NCBI GenBank assembly: GCA_034698045.1
Contig: JAQGAU010000075.1
Span: 1-45,182, forward strand
DNA from: Paramacrobiotus richtersi
Taxonomy: Eukaryota > Tardigrada > Eutardigrada > Parachela > Macrobiotidae
Direction: 5' to 3'
DNA length: 45,182 bases
The position numbers and the translations under genes were made by a program. The notes beneath the pieces were generated by a model that worked only from the letters and a program-made list of their open reading frames with translations, was not told the origin of the DNA and did no database searches. Numbering within the stretch: position 1 is the stretch's first letter; each line of letters starts with the position of its first letter. Shown here piece by piece: positions 44,164-45,182 of this stretch.

Positions 44164-45182
44164 CTGAATAAATACAAATGATTTTAAATTTCGTTCCAAT
44201 TTACATCAGATTAGACCAGCAGGCTACTTCATCGAAATGCTAACAATTTTTTAATCAGCATTAAATTAATTATGACCGAGCTACCTTTAGCTCATTTATT
44301 AAAATTTAGGTATCAAATTAAAAATTAAAGAGACAGAAACACCGGCAAAAGACGAACAACGACAATACCTATTCCGATAAAATCAGCGGCGATTTACCAT
44401 ATTTTTAAGCGGCCAAACCTATCAGAATCTAATTACAAATTTAACTAGCGACAATTATTTACAGTAAAACTGAAACAATATTTGACAATATTATGGTCAA
44501 CTGAGTAAATGATTGTTATGTAAAGTATTTTAATTTATTATTACAATTACAGTAAAAATTATTAACAAACCCGGTCAGTCAAATAAAGAAGTGATTCAGG
44601 AAAAAGTTCGAAAATTGGAATTGCATTCAGACTACCGTAGGTTACGCACAGATATCGACTGGGCCCTGGACAGAATTCCCTGATGAAATTATAACTAAAT
44701 ACGACAATACTTCTAGATCAGAACCTGGACAACTTCCACGAAGAGTCTGAGTCAGCCGATCTGATATCAGAAATAGTTCTCATCCAAATTTATTACTTTA
44801 TAGTTTCATGAATCTTTAATTAGTGATACACATTCGTTTTATTAAGAATTATCATTACTTGGCCTGGGTTATTTGCCAAATACTACATAAATAAGTGTTC
44901 ATTTATTGCTATTTATTTTATTTTTATTACATATCTTTCATTTATCAGCGCATTAATATTACTGCGCCAATGCAAAGCGAAATGAAAACCATTAATCACG
45001 AACTGATTTGAAGTTGTCTGTCAATCACAGCTATAGCCGCGCTTTGTCTGTGCATTTAAAAAAATATGTATGCTTCATGAAGAAGGCTTTCAGAAGGGAA
45101 AATTTAAAAAACATCAGACGCAGAATGCGCAGAATCGTTACGTAATGTCCACGAGTTTGTTTTAGTATCGTCACATTTTGAA
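44164..45182. other. right edge of array and unique sequence
   Basis: The array flank continues to about 44690. From there to the end I find no repeated block and no PLHYD element. A plus frame behind CTGGACAG (about 44674-44750) reads FPDEIITKYDNTSRSEPG before a stop and could be a short exon; otherwise nothing is supported. Confidence 0.35.

Overview
The window is AT-rich eukaryotic nuclear DNA and reads as animal. It has small exons with GT-AG borders, BTB-BACK (Kelch-superfamily-like) coding blocks, an ankyrin-like exon, a leucine-rich-repeat gene end and a stefin-like gene. I cannot name the species. I see no rRNA, tRNA, CRISPR or bacterial operon.

Most of the window (about 0.1-4.5 kb and 7.3-44.7 kb) is one decayed, repeatedly duplicated locus. 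The same exon-like blocks recur on the minus strand in a fixed order. In minus-strand reading the order is G (possible first exon), D, C, B (BTB domain), BACK exon, H (end of BACK), A. I find 2 copies of G, 7 of D (two reduced to stubs), 7 of C, 8 of B, 2 of BACK, 1 of H and 7 of A. Almost every copy has frameshifts, stops or truncations. Two A exons (30430-30546 and 44047-44163) are fully open with splice-like borders. One segment (about 2.56-4.47 kb) lies in the opposite orientation. The block names A-H are mine.

The most unusual content is a 20-nt element, AGCC-N-Y-T-N-Y-ACTACGA-Y-T, found at 57 places by hand count, roughly every 700 bp. It sits in the spaces between the BTB-BACK blocks. 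It falls into eight positional classes (a-h) whose wider flanks do not match each other, so duplication of the large unit alone does not explain it. Its variable bases fall on codon-degenerate positions of the peptide Pro-Leu-(His/Tyr)-Tyr-Asp. Several classes keep an open frame around it. This suggests a second decayed coding family interleaved with the first, or a short element under its own constraint.

Between about 4.5 and 7.3 kb is an island without the element. It holds three apparently unbroken small genes: the last three exons of an LRR protein (+), a stefin/cystatin-like gene (-), and a probable two-exon Lys-rich small protein (+). A long foldback lies between the second and third. 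The left edge carries the end of an ankyrin-repeat exon (-). Other mobile-looking pieces are a 158-bp MITE inserted in a BTB exon copy, a 76-bp palindrome, and a THAP-like fragment in a roughly 1-kb insertion near 36.7 kb.
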